The notes under the pieces: model-generated
Database searches by the model: none
What the model saw: the letters and a program-made list of their open reading frames with translations, nothing else
What the model was told of the DNA's origin: nothing
Shown: one piece after another, positions 23,276-36,272 of the stretch
Layout: every line of letters starts with the position of its first letter
Position numbering within the stretch: position 1 is the stretch's first letter
Made by a program: the position numbers and the translations under genes
Assembly (NCBI RefSeq): GCF_000276665.1
Contig: NW_004955438.1
Span: 7,397,444-7,461,443 of the forward strand
Origin: Chinchilla lanigera
Taxonomy: Eukaryota > Chordata > Mammalia > Rodentia > Chinchillidae
Direction: 5' to 3'
DNA: 64,000 bases

Positions 23276-24335
23276 AGGTGCCTGAATGGAAGGACAAGAG
23301 AAAAAATACTTTCAAATATATTTATACAAAGGTTTCAATAGTAGAAAATAAAACCTGCAAAAATACTGAATCTCCAAAATGGTTCAGCTGGACCTAGAAA
23401 TAATTTCTTTTTCCACCTATGACTAGATCACTGAGGCTGGTCCAAGAGCAAAGAATGGCTCTATTTTTTCTAAGGTGTGGAGAGGGCTGTAATTCCATGC
23501 TATCAGACAAAGCCCAAGGACAAAGACAGATGCCTTTTAATTAGGTAATTCTTAATGTACCAGAATCAGTCATCAGGCCTGACAATGTCGCCTCATTAAC
23601 CCATCATACTTCTTTACCTATGGACTTTGACTCACTGTCTGGGTTAAAATAAACGAGCACAGCACATTAGCAGCCTTCAGAGGCAGAGTAAAACAAGTTT
23701 TGCCTTCGATGGTAAAATGAACCCAGCTTTCTCTATAGAGATTTGCCTAATTTTCCTGTACTCTTCTTAAGTGTACAATCAATGGAAATAGCAGTTTAAC
23801 AAACAGTGACAACGTCCCACCAAAAAACTATCCTCCTCTTTTCCAGCCACCTGTGTGCGCTACACGGGACCCACCAATGAAGAAAGCTAGAACATGAAAC
23901 ATGGAAACCGGTACCAAACTGAATAAGAGCGAGCACCGTGCGGGGTCCCTGAGGAGACGGTGTCCCTCACGCCATCACTCGCGAGCGTCTCTGTGCCTGT
24001 CAGCCCTGCTTTATCCTTCTAGAGCTGATTTATTTGATTTTTCAAGTGAAGCAATATATAAATCCATCATATTATCATTGAGTTTCACGATTCGAAAACA
24101 GTAAATCTTATCTATTATGAATGATTTTTAAATAACCACTTGATTTTTTCATTTTGTGAGGTCAGTAATTTGGTTTTAACATATTTTTGCATGGGTGACA
24201 ATATCTAATTTTTCTTCACATTTAAGAAAGAAATATTTACAATCCATGAGTGCATACTCATGTATAGGTACTATGGTTAGGTATTTTTATGTTATTTTCT
24301 TTTAGTCATAACTGTACTTCAACTGAGCTATAACT
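23276..24335. other. Single-copy DNA, no gene seen
   Basis: The interval 23500-23990 is repeat-free with balanced composition. It includes a local CpG-bearing patch around 23920-23990 (GAGCACCGTGCGGGG, CACTCGCGAGCGTC), unusual for this AT-rich window. Confidence 0.4.
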
Positions 24336-24499
24336 TAGTATTTTTTTTTTTTTTTTTTTGAGACAGGGTCTCACTATGCAGTTCAGGTTGACCTTAGAGT
24401 CACTGTGTAGCCCAGGCTGGCCTCAAACTTGCAGAGATCCTCAACCTCCCTAGTGCTGGGCTTACAGGTGTGCACCACCAAGCCTGGCTCTAACTTGGT
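24328..24499 (-). mobile_element. B1 SINE, antisense
   Basis: A 20-T tail, GAGACAGGGTCTCACTATGCAG, the doubled GCCCAGGCTGG/CAGGTTGACC blocks and CACCACCAAGCCTGGCT. Flanks CTATAACTTAGT (24328-24339) and CTCTAACTTGGT (24488-24499) form a 12-bp duplication with two mismatches. This older variant lacks part of the middle. Confidence 0.9.
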
Positions 24500-26726
24500 T
24501 TTAAAAACTTTAATTCTCTTATCATTCCTTCTTTTTATTAAAAGAATAATTTTATAGCAAACGGAGAAAAAATTAATGTTGCATAAATGCATATAAGTTA
24601 CAATGAATGCCTGTGTGCTTGTAGGTTTATTTCAGAACTTCTTGTGTTCTGAATATTCAGAAACTGGGAAACATATATTTGCCTATAATACTTAGAGTCA
24701 ACATTGCTTTTCTTTAATTTCTAGTCAGTAAGCTGAGATTCCCATTTGGCATGTAGTTTGTCTAAGGTGGTAGGTGTCATACAGAGACCAAATGGTAGAG
24801 GGAAGACAGGAAGGAAAGTATGTATGATTACAAAGCCTGTCACAAGGCCAACCAGTTCTCACAAAAGGGTTTCTCAATAGAGGCCTATATCCTCTAGATA
24901 TTTATTATCTTTTGATTTGCTCATGAGACTTCTATTGAATTTGTCTCTTTTTGATTATAGGACAATTTAACGTTAAGAAAAACAGGAAAGAAGAAACTGT
25001 TTATAAATTCCCAGTGACATTTAAAGTAGAAACAGCTGTTGGGCTAGATTGATCTTGAGTGAATGGAGACAGATCTCTCAGGTGGATAGACTTTAGATTT
25101 CATGTACATTGTCATTTCATTCTTTGAAGAAACATGGACAAAGCTGAGGGGAATAATTTATTGCATTTTTAATAAACCTAAATTCTGTGTTATAATATAA
25201 AATGACAGCCCTTGATTGCATTCATTGATGAACATGATTCCTGGTTTCTACTAATAGTTATAAATAATCCTAAGGGGATTTTGTCCAAGTTTTCACCTTT
25301 GAACACCGCTTTTAGAATTCAAATAATAAATGGATCTATTTTAAAATGATTGACACATAAATCACTACTATCGACTTAAATCATTTTAATATTTTCTTGA
25401 ATAAACAAATACATACATGTTGCTTACTCTAGTTAAATTCCATATCTGACAGCTTTTTATAAAACTGAAAAATGAAGAGAACTAAAGGGATTTACCAAAA
25501 GGCGAACTAGCAGTCTAATACATTTCAAGTGAATCAGATAAGATCTTGACCTAGAGAATTTAAATCTCCACCCATATATGACTATTATATTGAGTAGTTA
25601 GTGTGACTTTTGAAATTACTTATTTTTTATTATTCGGCCTTACAGATAATACTATTTTCTTAATACTTATTTTTAGAAATCCAAATTCATGGGTAATTTT
25701 ATTTCAAATATTCTATGAAGTCATATTTTCCTCCCATACTCAGAATGGTAGAAGTCTGCATTTTAAATTATTTTATTTCATTTAGCCTATGAAATTTGAT
25801 AAAACCATTGGCACCAACAGGCTCCTTAATAATAAAGAGATTCATTACTTTGGTCTGCTTTTTCTCAAGACAGACTCTCAGTCAAAAGCTAAGAAGTAAG
25901 TGACTTATTTGGGAATGTGACCTTTAGGGAGACTCAAGGACCTTAGAAAGGACAGGATAAGACAGAAAGTTCGTCCAAAAATATGTTACTCAACTGGTCA
26001 CCTACAGGGAAGAGTGTTTGCTTCATCCAAGGGAATTTCTCAAAAGCCTTCTGCTATGTCTCAAAACTCCTTATCACAGAATTTAAAAAAGGATCTGTTG
26101 GTCCAGCTCCAGCACATAACTATCATGCATGCACGATCGCCAAATCCTCCATGAAGCACACACCCTCTGTGTCAAAGGAACTGCTGCTCATAGTCAAGAT
26201 ATTATCAGTGCACTCCTGCGCCAAGATGCTGAAAGCTTCCATGGCGTTACAAGAATAGTGGCTGGAATGAGACATGAGGGAGTCCAAGGCAAGTTGCAGC
26301 TGTACACATAGGAAAGTTTTCCATTCACTCGACACTAAAGCCTTACAGAAATTTTGGAATGTTACATTTTTATACAGAACTGAATTAATCAGAAGACATT
26401 TAAAATTTTTTCAGAGGGAATACATAGACATTCTGTAGTGAAATGGTCTTATTATATCTCATTCATTGATGTTTTTAAATTAATTTTTATCAGTTTACTT
26501 GTATTCCATTTGTTGCATTGATTTCAAAAAGTGATGATTTTCTTTTTCTAATTAGCTAATTCTTTTAATTTAATTCAATGTATTTTGTCAGCTTCTGTAT
26601 ATCCATATGTATTACACTGTGCGTATTAAAAAAAATGATTGTGCCATCAACAATAAAAGGCCTTGCAATATGGCTAGGAAGATAGGCAACTTAATTCAAA
26701 ATTGTAACTCTAAACAGATTGCTATA
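24500..26726. other. AT-rich single-copy DNA, no gene seen
   Basis: No named repeat. Around 25983-26335 both strands have 60-91-codon frames, the minus strand reading through serine/alanine-rich sequence. No domain or splice pattern justifies a gene call. Confidence 0.35.
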
Positions 26727-27128
26727 TGTTACAGCTTGGTGGTTTAGATCTAGAGTATCTCTCACAACCTCATGTGTACAGAGTGGGGTTTTTGGCAAAA
26801 TGACTGAACCATGAGGGAGTCATATCTGTCAATGGATTAATCCACTGATGGTTCCTAGACGATTGTGTGTTCAAGTGGTGATGCCTCTTTGGAAGAGACA
26901 GGTCACTGAGAATGTGCCCTGAAAAAGGAATACTTCTCAACTAGTCCCCTTTTTTATCTTCCTGCTTTTTGGATGCCATAGGATGAGCAGCTATCCTTGG
27001 CCCAGGTCATTCCATGGTGCCATTTCTGTCCTGGAGCCAGCCAAACCTGAACCAGAACAAAACTGTCCTTCTTTAGGTCTCAAGTGTCAGGATGGTGTCT
27101 CAGTGATGAGGAAAGTGATGGTGACACA
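26727..27128 (+). mobile_element. MaLR-type LTR, sense
   Basis: It opens TGTTACAGCTTGGTGGTTTAG, with CAATGGATTAATCCACTGATGG, CTGGAGCCAGCCAAACC and a GTCTCAGTGATGAGG block near the end, in the order typical of MST/MT-like LTRs. The ends are eroded and no target-site duplication is clear. Confidence 0.65.
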
Positions 27129-27848
27129 GCAGATGACATGTGTTCAAAGCAGTTATGAATTCATACCTTGCTTTTTTATATTAGAAAATATTTTAAGTAT
27201 ATATAGGTCTTCAAAAACTGGTGGATTACTGCAGCAAGAACAGTAGTCCAAGTATGATACCCTAAGGGGAACTGGGAATTTGCATGGATAATTTAGGTTG
27301 GAATTTCCATTCATGGTCTCTGAAACAGTGAGAGTGAGGTAGTTCTCTAGATCTAATTAGCATAACAAGTCCAGGCATGGTCCATATGGCTAAGGACAGA
27401 AATGCACACTTTATCTGAATTCAAGTTAAAGAGAAATGATGTTGTGAGCTTCCAAATTCAATCTTAATCTATATAAAATATGATGAAATTAAAAATCAAA
27501 AGAGATCATTTAGTTTCTGTCTTGAGCAATTTTCCTGACATTTTAAATCAGACAAATGTCACTCTTTTTAGCATTAAAACTGCATTCAGAAAAAATGAGT
27601 CAAAATTGTCAGTTTTTTAACTTAAAAAAATCTTATCATAATTGTATTGATTTTACTAAAATGCAAATAAACTTCACACAGAATTACACATACACAAATG
27701 CATATATACACAAAAACACAATGCATGTAGAGCCATATGAATGTATATAAATGTAGGACCAAAATTTCAAGCAAAAATGATATGAAGAGTAAATATGTTC
27801 TTTAAAGAATAACAAGCGTTTGCACCTGATTTCAAAAATAAGAAATCA

Positions 27849-27925
27849 GGGGCTGGAGATTTAGCTCAGCGGCACAGTGCCTGCCTGGCAAGAGCAAGGT
27901 CGTGCCTTTGATTCCCAGTACCGGA

Positions 27926-27957
<32 letters not shown>
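27849..27957 (+). mobile_element. ID SINE, sense
   Basis: GGGGCTGGAGATTTAGCTCAG to GATTCCCAGTACCGG with an (AAAAC)n tail. The A box is intact; the B box is changed (CCTTTGATTCCC). Only a short imperfect duplication was seen (AAGAAATCA / AAGAACTCA). Confidence 0.88.
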
Positions 27958-28421
27958 GAACTCAATAAAGTCAGCCTCCCTTCTGACAATCTTACACACC
28001 TTATTTAAATTCTAACAAACCCTAATAACATTCAGTAAATTCTGTTTGTTTTTTCTAACATCACTTGGACAGCCAACTATCTAAAAATAGCCACTTGCGC
28101 TAGTTATGCAATTTCCTACCAATAGTTTTGTGTTATCGTTGTCACTATTATCCTTCCTTGGTGGCCTTTTCATGCATGTAAAATAATATTCCAGAACAAA
28201 CTTCATGACTTTATGTCTTAGTAATGAAAGTATTAAGCATTAAAATATGCAATTTTTCATGATATCTAAGGTGGCAATGACAGACCCTATGAGGGAGATA
28301 TATATATATCCGTGCTACCTGTCTTTGTTTTAAGAATTTAGAAGCTATAATGACATTATTTTCAGATGTTATTTTATTTGTATGTTTACTTCTATTTATT
28401 TGTGCTTAAGTTTAAAAAGAA
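27958..28421. other. AT-rich single-copy DNA
   Basis: Nothing recognised apart from a short (TA)n run near 28300. Confidence 0.35.
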
Positions 28422-28565
28422 AAATACGGGGCTGGGGATTTAGCTCAGTGGCACAATTCCTGCCTGGCAAGCACAAGGTCGTGATTTCGATTTCCTGTAC
28501 TGGAAATCAAACAAACAAACAAAAAAACCAAATAAATATATAAATAAATAAATAAGCAAAATACA
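28422..28565 (+). mobile_element. ID SINE, sense, with complex tail
   Basis: GGGGCTGGGGATTTAGCTCAG to TTTCCTGTACTGG, then an AAAC/AAAT-repeat tail. The flank AAAATAC occurs immediately before the body and again after the tail (about 28559-28565). Confidence 0.85.
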
Positions 28566-28604
28566 AACATAGAATAATTAGCCTTCAATAATCCCTACCT
28601 CAGT

Positions 28605-28940
28605 CACCTTGGGTTGGCATAATAAAACATTCTATACTGGTGGTTTAAACAACAAAAACTCCTTTTCTCTCAGCTCTGAGTGCTAAGATGTCTCAGATCA
28701 AGTTTGCGAGCTGATTTGATTCTTGTTCAGGGCATCTTCCCATCTTTCAGGGCTTTGCTTTCCTTTTATATCTTCACGTGACAGAGAGAAGTCTTCCTCT
28801 TTCCAATCTGTACAGGGACACCAGCCCCAACCTTTACCCCCGCTACACAAGGCCATATCTTCAATGTGTTCAGTTGGGAGATGAGGGTATCAATATATTA
28901 ATTTTGAAGTGGCAAGAATCAGTCTTTAATACTTTCTTAA
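28605..28940 (-). mobile_element. MLT1-like ancient LTR relic, antisense
   Basis: The series TTGGCATAATAAAACATTC, GGTTTAAACAACAAAAAC, then TTCCTTTTATATCTTCACG and ACAGGGACACCAG reproduces the antisense MLT1 order (CATAACAAAATACCA..., CTTAAACAACA..., ACACCAG). Confidence 0.6.
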
Positions 28941-30364
28941 TTCTAAAATTTGTTCTAATAACTCTCTAATGCTTTTCTCCTATATCACCTTAGTCTACAA
29001 TCATTATGATCCCTCTCCTCTTCCTTATAAACACTTGTTTTAATAACGCCTCTTACAAAAGATGAGAGTTTTGATAATACTTTGGAAGACACTCCTGAAT
29101 AAGTACAATGTATTCAGCATTTACAAAATGACAAGTGCTCTACGTCCATCTCCTCATCCCATGCTCTTGAGGCATCAAGAGATACATCTTATTTTGGACA
29201 CTGTCCCGGTGGAGAACTGGGCTTGCTGAGTTGAAATGACTTTTTCCTTCTTTTAGTATTCCTTGTTAGTGGTCCCTCCCTCCCAACATTTTTGAAATGA
29301 AAGTGCTCTCAGAACGATGTTTCAAACTCTCCCTAGAGGGAAACTGACATACTATGTTATTAAAATGGTACCTTCAAACTGTTTCTTCTAGTCTGGAAAT
29401 AGTCTATCATACAGATATAGAAATATATTTGAAAATATAATGTTTATTTAATGAATTGGTTTAGCAATCCTATATAGTATTTCTTTGGTTCCAGAATATG
29501 TGTAAAATGAGAGAAGTAGGTAAGATTTGAATGAGTCTGCAAAGCCTTACGTTGAAACACATGTTCTGTGTCTAACATTCAAAAACACTGACCTTGATCC
29601 TTCCCCAGGAGGCCCTGGGTCTCCCAGGCATATGCTTCTAATGGGTCTCTCTGTGATGTGGTGAAGTTGAATCATTTTCAACATTAATATGTTCTTCAAG
29701 ATAAACTACTTTCTTTTGTTTGGAGGCAGCAGAATTTGGCTTGTGGGTTATTTCCTTGGTGAGATGTTTTTGCTCTTTCTTTTCTGTTTCCTTTCACTGG
29801 AACTTTGCCAGTGCTTCATGCTTCAGGACAAGGAAACCTGCCAGCTGCCATTTCACCCCTGTAGTCTCCGCCTCTATCCCACAGATACTAGTTGGCAATT
29901 CACGTTGTACATCCATATGATACTGCAATGTGAAACTTTCCCTTTAGCAAAGACCAAGCAAAAACTTCCCAGTGTAGGTGGGATTAATCACGAAAGAAAT
30001 GCAGGGATTGAAATGAGTCATCAAGACATTTAGACCCATTTTGATATAAAATGAGATTAAAATGAGTATATAATCACTATAGTACCAAAAACGGAAAATA
30101 AATGCTAACTACACATTTGTGTAAAGTGCTAACTTCCCTTGTTTTTTAGATTTTAATTCTCTCAGAACACTGGCTTCTCTCTTCCTAATTTTAACATTAT
30201 AATAAGCTATGAAAGTACTGCATTAAACAGAAATAAGATTTTTCTGAAAGGCTGAATACTTGAAATCACATATAATAAGAAAGTGACTTTAACCAGAGGC
30301 TTTGATGTCATGACCAGTACAAAATAACAAGAAAGAAACTTCTGTATCTTAATAGCTATTTATA
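28941..30364. other. Single-copy DNA; weak MIR-like piece near 29100-29250
   Basis: The phrase CATTTACAAAATGACAAGTGCTCTACG followed by GAGAACTGGGC has MIR-like order but is too degraded to call. The plus-strand 114-codon frame at 29689-30033 starts hydrophobic, but nothing identifies it. Confidence 0.35.
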
Positions 30365-30735
30365 CCTGCATAAGCTATTACACAAAATTCTATAGAAGCA
30401 ACAGAAATTTATTTTCACACAGTTCCAGACACTAGAGGTCCCAGAGGCCAGCACCTTGGTGTCCAGTGGGGGCTCACTCCTTGCACTGCACACAGCTTCC
30501 TTCTTGTCAGGTACACACATGGCCTCTTCTTTGCATTAGTAGAGACAGAGAGCACACCCTCCAGAATTTTATCTTGTAATCACCATGATCTTATCAAATC
30601 TGGGTCCTTCCCTTATGATGTCACCTAATCTTAGTTACTTCTTTAAAGGCCCCATCTCCAAAGGTGTTTTACACTGAGTTGTGATTTCAAACTATTTTTC
30701 TTGGGGAACATAAACATTCATACTATAGTCACAGG
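30365..30735 (-). mobile_element. MLT1 LTR, antisense
   Basis: Blocks AGCAACAGAAATTTATTTTC, CACAGTTCCAGACACTAGAGG, TTATGATGTCACCTAATC, TTAAAGGCCCCATCTCCAAA and a GGGAACATAAACATTCAT end are close to antisense MLT1. It is one of the better-preserved ancient LTRs here. Confidence 0.75.
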
Positions 30736-30822
30736 CATAATGTAGAATGCATATCTAGTTTATTCAGGACCCACTCTTGTCTATTCTACTTCCATGCAAT
30801 GCTCTGACACACACTAGGTCTA

Positions 30823-31203
30823 TGTCTTAGAAAATTTCTTCATTGCTGACACACAAGACCTCACACCCACAAATTAAAGTAGGAGCGATTTATTTTGGCT
30901 TACAGATTTTGGAGGGTTCCGTCCATAGTTGGTGGCCTCCAAAGAAGAAAAGTCAGGGAAGAATGGGCTGCTGGAGGAAAGTTGCTCACATCTTGGCATC
31001 CAGAAAGGAAAGAAGCAAGAAGCACAGAAGGGAGAAATATCCCTGCAGGATATTCCCCCAGGATCTGCTTCTTCTGACCACAGCCTGCCTTTTATTTAAC
31101 AGCAAGTCAGTAATAGCCCTACTATGATCTATCAACTTCCAAAAGCCCTACGTCTAAACACATGAAGCTTTTGGGGGACATTCTGTGTCTAAGCCATAGC
31201 TGC
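30823..31203 (-). mobile_element. MaLR-type LTR, antisense
   Basis: It opens TGTCTTAGAAAATTTCTTC and ends TCTAAGCCATAGC. GATTTATTTTGGCTTACAG and CCGTCCATAGTTGG mark the same family as the LTRs at 2617 and 20754. The open frames inside are non-coding. Confidence 0.75.
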
Positions 31204-33101
31204 ATCTATACATGTGTACATATATGCAATTAATTCATCTTCTTAAAGGACTTGAGTACTAAAAGGACATGAGCAGCCACTTGACCATTTACAGACAAAA
31301 TAACTTCTGTATGCACAGCTTCTGTGAGGTTTCTTGGGGATCCCTGGCAGCTCTCTTTCTCTCTGTTTTCCTCTGGAGATGTGGACAGTTACATTTGCTC
31401 TATCAAGACAAAAAATAAAAGACCATCTTCTTTCCCCAAAATGTGTTTATAGCACAGATGCTTCCAATGAAGAGGTTGATGTTTACACTTGAACTGGTGG
31501 CAAAAAAATATTTGGTTTGCTCAAGGAAACAGAATCATGGCTGAAGCCCTATGTGTGGGAAGGAATTGAGAAAAATGATGACAGGCATATTTTCTGAGGG
31601 TTTTCTACTTAATTGGGGAAATACATCTTTAGCTTTCCTGATTCCTCTTGTGCCTGCACAAGCTTTTCTCAAGACAGGATGGTGGGGGGTAGCCTTAGAA
31701 ATATGCATCACACCACTCCATTCATCTGTGGGAGCACAGTCTCCCTACCACACGGTGACTAAAACTCTCACCACGATCCTCAGGTTCCTCTCTAACCTAG
31801 CCTTTGAGAGTGCTTTTATCTTTATAAACTTTGTTGTAAACACATTGGTAGATCCAGTTCTTTAATTCATCAAACTTCGCATCTCATCTTGTCTGTCTCC
31901 CGCACTAGGAGGTAAAGGCCATGTCCACTGAGATGCTTGGTACCTACAGACATAAGCCATCTGCTAACATTTATTGAATCAATGACAAATTACGGATATG
32001 GTGAGTAAAAATATTAAAGCCAAAAATGCTAATCAACTATGAGTTTTGGCATTCACCTCATCCTTTAATAAGGAATTTTTATAGTTAGTATAATCACCTT
32101 ATTAGCTTCCAGCTGATATAAACGTATGAAGTATTTTAATTGCCTTCTACTGTTGTAAGGTTCTTTAAGTAGAATGTGAACCAAAAAAAGATACATAATG
32201 AATGAATAACTTTATATGTTACATTTTGTTCGTATAAAATTAGATCATAATGCCTTCAGAGAGATCAGATTTTGCACTAATATATTCGCTCTAAGAAATT
32301 TATTGAAAACTAGAAGTTCTCTTAAAATAAATGAGCAGTCCAGGTAATAATTGATCATGGATACAAGTTTCTGTCACTAAGCAACAAAGTGATGGACTGA
32401 TTTCATGTGCTAAGGTACCTACAGGTAGGCTGTGTAAGGTGTGTTCACAGTCTATCACACCTCACTCTTTGCAATCACCATCCTTAGCACATTATCTCTT
32501 TGTCCTCCTGTGTGCCATCTCGCTGTATCAAATTACTACTACAGCTGCAACTATCACAGCCACAGGTGAATAAAAGAAAGTAGAGCAAAAGGAGCTTCCA
32601 CCAAGTCATTCTCTTTGGTGGAAGAAAACCTCTCTAAAAAGCAATTCATTCACTGATTCTTAATTCTCATAGTCTAAAGTGCTCAAGGATTTTTGTAGGT
32701 AGAATGAAGTTTGAAAAAAATTGTGAAGCAATAAAAAGTGGGAAGTCCACTATAGATTCAGACAAATCTTTATTAATCTATTCTTCTGAACCCATGAACA
32801 TTGATACTATGCAGAAATCAAGTTCCATTGTACTAAGAAGGGAATACCAACCAGTAGGTAATGGAGCATGTCTTCTACGGGATGTTATGAATAATAAATG
32901 TGAAATGTATATAATTCACTTACCACAATACATTTTAGACAGAAAAACAAAAAAGAAAATAAGAGTCCACACCTTGTAAAGGAGATTGACTACTGAAAAA
33001 CTTCCAAGGTATAAATCAATCTATACTTCCATATAAATAATATAAATAATAATATAAAGAAGTTGTGTTTCTTAAAGTCTCAATGAACACAGAGAAAGTA
33101 T
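31204..33101. other. Single-copy DNA with an L2-like tail at 31860-31985
   Basis: CTGTCTCCCGCACTAGGAGG, then GGCCATGTCC and AACATTTATTGAATCAATGAC resemble the 3' end of an L2 LINE in sense. No gene was recognised in the 91-codon (32704-32979) or 104-codon (31551-31865) plus-strand frames. Confidence 0.4.
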
Positions 33102-33243
33102 AAAATACAAAGAAATTTGGACTGGGGATTTAGCTCAGCAGCACAGCGCTTGCCTGGCAAACATGAGGTCGCGAGCTTGATTCCTGGTGCCGGAAAAAAA
33201 CAAAAAACAAAAACAAAACAAAACAAAAATACAAAGAAATTTG
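33102..33243 (+). mobile_element. ID SINE, sense
   Basis: ACTGGGGATTTAGCTCAGCAG to TTCCTGGTGCCGG and an A-rich tail. The perfect 18-bp duplication AAAATACAAAGAAATTTG lies at 33102-33119 and 33226-33243. Confidence 0.95.
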
Positions 33244-33440
33244 TTAGAGCCTCAAGATGTACTAACTAATTTAATCCTTACAATAATTCTATCACATGGT
33301 ATGCTGTGAAACTCTTGTTACTGAAAAGGTAATTGAGAACAGGGAGCTTAGGTTACTTGCTAAGGCTACATAGCGAGTCAGTAATGGAGCAAAGATTCAA
33401 ACTCAGACTGACATGACAGTCTATAATACTGCCTTTTCTG
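33244..33440 (+). mobile_element. MIR SINE, sense
   Basis: Core order AATCCTTACAATAATTCTATC, GGTAATTGAGAACAGGGAGC, TTAGGTTACTTGCTAAGGC, TACATAGCGAGTCAGTAATGG and CAAAGATTCAAACTCAG reproduces the mammal-wide MIR core. The adjacent ID inserted near its 5' side. Confidence 0.8.
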
Positions 33441-34776
33441 TCAAATGCTGTCAAAGTGCTTTGTATTAAAATAAACCATAAGAGTATAAACAGGTATATA
33501 CCAAAGGTCATAAAAATCATAGTGAAATTTAGGAAATATATGTTGCTAGACAAGACTTTTTCATATCTGTAATTTTTTTTTAATTTTTGGAAATGACATG
33601 AATTTAGAGTTCACTCAGTTTGCTACCTTTAGAAATGCTGGACATTGAGATTTAACATTGAGACTTAAACCCATGGATTTTTTTTTCCCCAGTATGTCTA
33701 TCTCCACAAAATGTTATTTTACTGCCATGTTACATGCTGGCCAGTTACAGTTCTCACTGAAAAGCATCTTTATGTTGCTAGGTGTTATTAATTCAGGTGG
33801 TGGTCAGCAAGGCGGCTGTTCTACAAACTATGCGGATTCTAAGATCTTTTTACCGTAGATCTTCTTCACTTCCCATAGAGGTCCTTTCCCACATGGCATC
33901 TATGACAAACCACCTTGTCATTTTTTCAGCTTCTCATCCAACATTTTTTAATTCACAGTTTTGGCCTCAGGATATTTTGAAAGACAGAATTTTGCTTTAT
34001 CAAGCCATCCTCATAGTAGTTGGAGTATACGACAAAATTGTCTATGGCAGGCCTATGTCCATGTTACATTTCACAGTATGTGGGCTAAAAGTCAAGCGTT
34101 TTTAAGTTCTTATTAAATGTTTTATTAGAGATTTACAGCTCCTGAGCTGTGTTATTGTTCCCAATGTCTTGTTTTGGGGCCTGCATTTAATATCACAATT
34201 TGAAATGAAAATGTATTCAAGAGTCCTTAGTTTATTAGGGTTGTCAATACTGTTTATCTGGGACTGAGATCATCCACTTAGACACTGCTCTGGTGTCATA
34301 ATGACTGAAACACACCTTGATTAGAATACTATAGTCTTAATCAAGCTACATCTTGACATTTTCAATACTACTTCCCACCTTTTGGAGTCTATTAGATGTA
34401 TTTTTCCCCACACTCACTACCCTGGCTGCTTTGGAGAGTGATTAAGTATAACTGCTTTGCTTAGCATCGGCAGCCAAACTCTTAATAAGAAAATCTGTCA
34501 CGTGTGGATAAATAATTTCCTTCTACCACACTGGGTTTCATAGAAAAGCAGGAGAACCCTTTCACAGCTGAAGCTTTCGACAGTGAATTCAATGTTGAAT
34601 AAAAGAACTCCTGTGGGTAGTTTCCTGAAGGTATCTTTTGGGAGGAAAATAACTTCATTATCTTTATCATTAAGACAAATCCACATGGAAACCAAGTAAT
34701 ACACATAGAAAGCACAAGTGGCTTAAGGACACACCAGTAATACTATTTTTATTGGTAATTTTTTTTCTGATCCTAT
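33441..34776. other. Single-copy DNA, no gene seen
   Basis: Frames at 33658-34105 (plus) and 34482-34715 (minus) carry no recognisable domain. Confidence 0.35.
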
Positions 34777-34812
34777 ATGCACTAAATGCACTAATGCACT
34801 AAATGCACTAAA
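34777..34812. repeat. (ATGCACTAA)n short tandem repeat, about 4 units
   Basis: Alternating 9- and 8-base units of ATGCACTA(A). Confidence 0.9.
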
Positions 34813-34859
34813 GCATTTCCAAATTTGTCAAGTGCTAAGAAAAAGGCTATTTTATCATA

Positions 34860-34950
34860 AGTCTCTCTTATTTTTGGTACTGGGAATTGAACTCAGCACT
34901 TTGCATTTGCCAGGCAATCACTGTGTGGTTGAGCTATATCTCCAGCAAAT
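34860..34950 (-). mobile_element. Old ID SINE, antisense
   Basis: TTTTGGTACTGGGAATTGAAC to GAGCTATATCTCCAGC. Short flanks AGTCTCTCT / AATCTCTCT may be the duplication. No T tail remains, so it is older than the other IDs. Confidence 0.75.
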
Positions 34951-36200
34951 CTCTCTGTTTTAAAGAACATGGAAAACGTCATTATCCCCAATGTTAAGTA
35001 CCATTTCTTTTCTATTTATGTCTCCAGGTCAAGATGATCCAAATGGATAGGTTGAAAATTGCAAGCAGGATGCCTTGGGTAGGTGCTGGGCTTGCTCATT
35101 TTCCCCCATAGCCTCTCTGGGTTCTGTTTCTCTTGGAATTGTTTGATTATTGACTGAATCCCTAAAATCCAGTAATGTAATTTTGAATATTTGTTTTCCC
35201 ATGAATTTTCACTTTACTTGAAAAGATAAAATAAGTTACATTTTAAAAATAATAAACATACATAACTTTAAATTTATTCCATTTCCTATATCCATACCAG
35301 TATGTTTCTATAGTATTGGACATGCCATGGCTATTTTAGCTATCGATTGTTTCCTTGATAACATGTCACTTAATATAGTCATTATTTTACATAAATATAC
35401 CGTATTGTATGCCATATGGATAACTGTGCTCAAACTGACTGATGAACAGAGGGCCGTGCTGTAGGAATGGGTTCATACCACATTCATTTTTATCAAATTT
35501 ATTTAGATCACTTGGGGAAAAAAATGGAAATTGTGAAAAACATTGTAGAATTTAATAGGTTTTCAAATCACCTATAAACCCAAAGTTGCTCTAAGTCAAT
35601 AAAATGTTCTCATGTAGACTTTATAGTTAGATAATTTAAAGTCTACTCTAAAATGATAACTCACATGCTGTCCGGGCAACCTCAAGTTGCTTGACCCCAT
35701 AAACTGCAAATATTTATGAGATTTCAGTGAGAGGAAGTGCACATGGTTGATCGCCATGTGTCAGTCTGACTGCGTGATGGAATATACAGACAGCTGATAC
35801 AGGATTATTTCTCAGGGTGCCTACCATGATCATTTGAAAGAAGCTACCATTTCAATCATCAGCCTGGATAAAGAAGTTCTACCATCATAATGAGTCAGTA
35901 TCATCTAATCTGTTGATGTCCTCAATAGAACAAATTAGTCAAGGAATGGCAAATTATCTTTCTTTTCTTGACCAGACATAGCCATATTTCCTTCTCTTCA
36001 TTATCAGAGCTCCATGTTCTCCAGGCTTTTGGCTCTGGGGCTTGCATCATTGGCTCCCAGGGGTCTCAAAACTTGGGTTCACATGCAATTATACCATTAG
36101 CTTTCTCACTGCAGTACACAAGCCTGGGGATAACAATATATGGGACATTTTAGTCACCATAATCACTCAAATCAATTTCCACATAATTCTCTTGCTTATC
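34951..36200. other. AT-rich single-copy DNA
   Basis: Nothing recognised. Confidence 0.35.
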
Positions 36201-36272
36201 TCCCTGCTCCCCTCTGTCTCTGCCTCTCTGTCTCTGTCTCTCTCTATCTCTGTCTCTCCCTCTCTTCATCCA
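36201..36272. repeat. (TCTC/TGTC)n low-complexity tract
   Basis: CTCTGTCTC-type repeat. The serine/leucine-rich open frames over it are artefacts. Confidence 0.9.

Noticed and set aside
23118..23397. Frames on both strands at 23.1-23.4 kb
   Set aside because: Purine-rich low-complexity DNA gives Lys/Arg-rich and Leu/Phe/Ser-rich translations on opposite strands.
31551..31865. 104-codon plus-strand frame
   Set aside because: No domain or splice context; its 3' flank is an L2-like relic.
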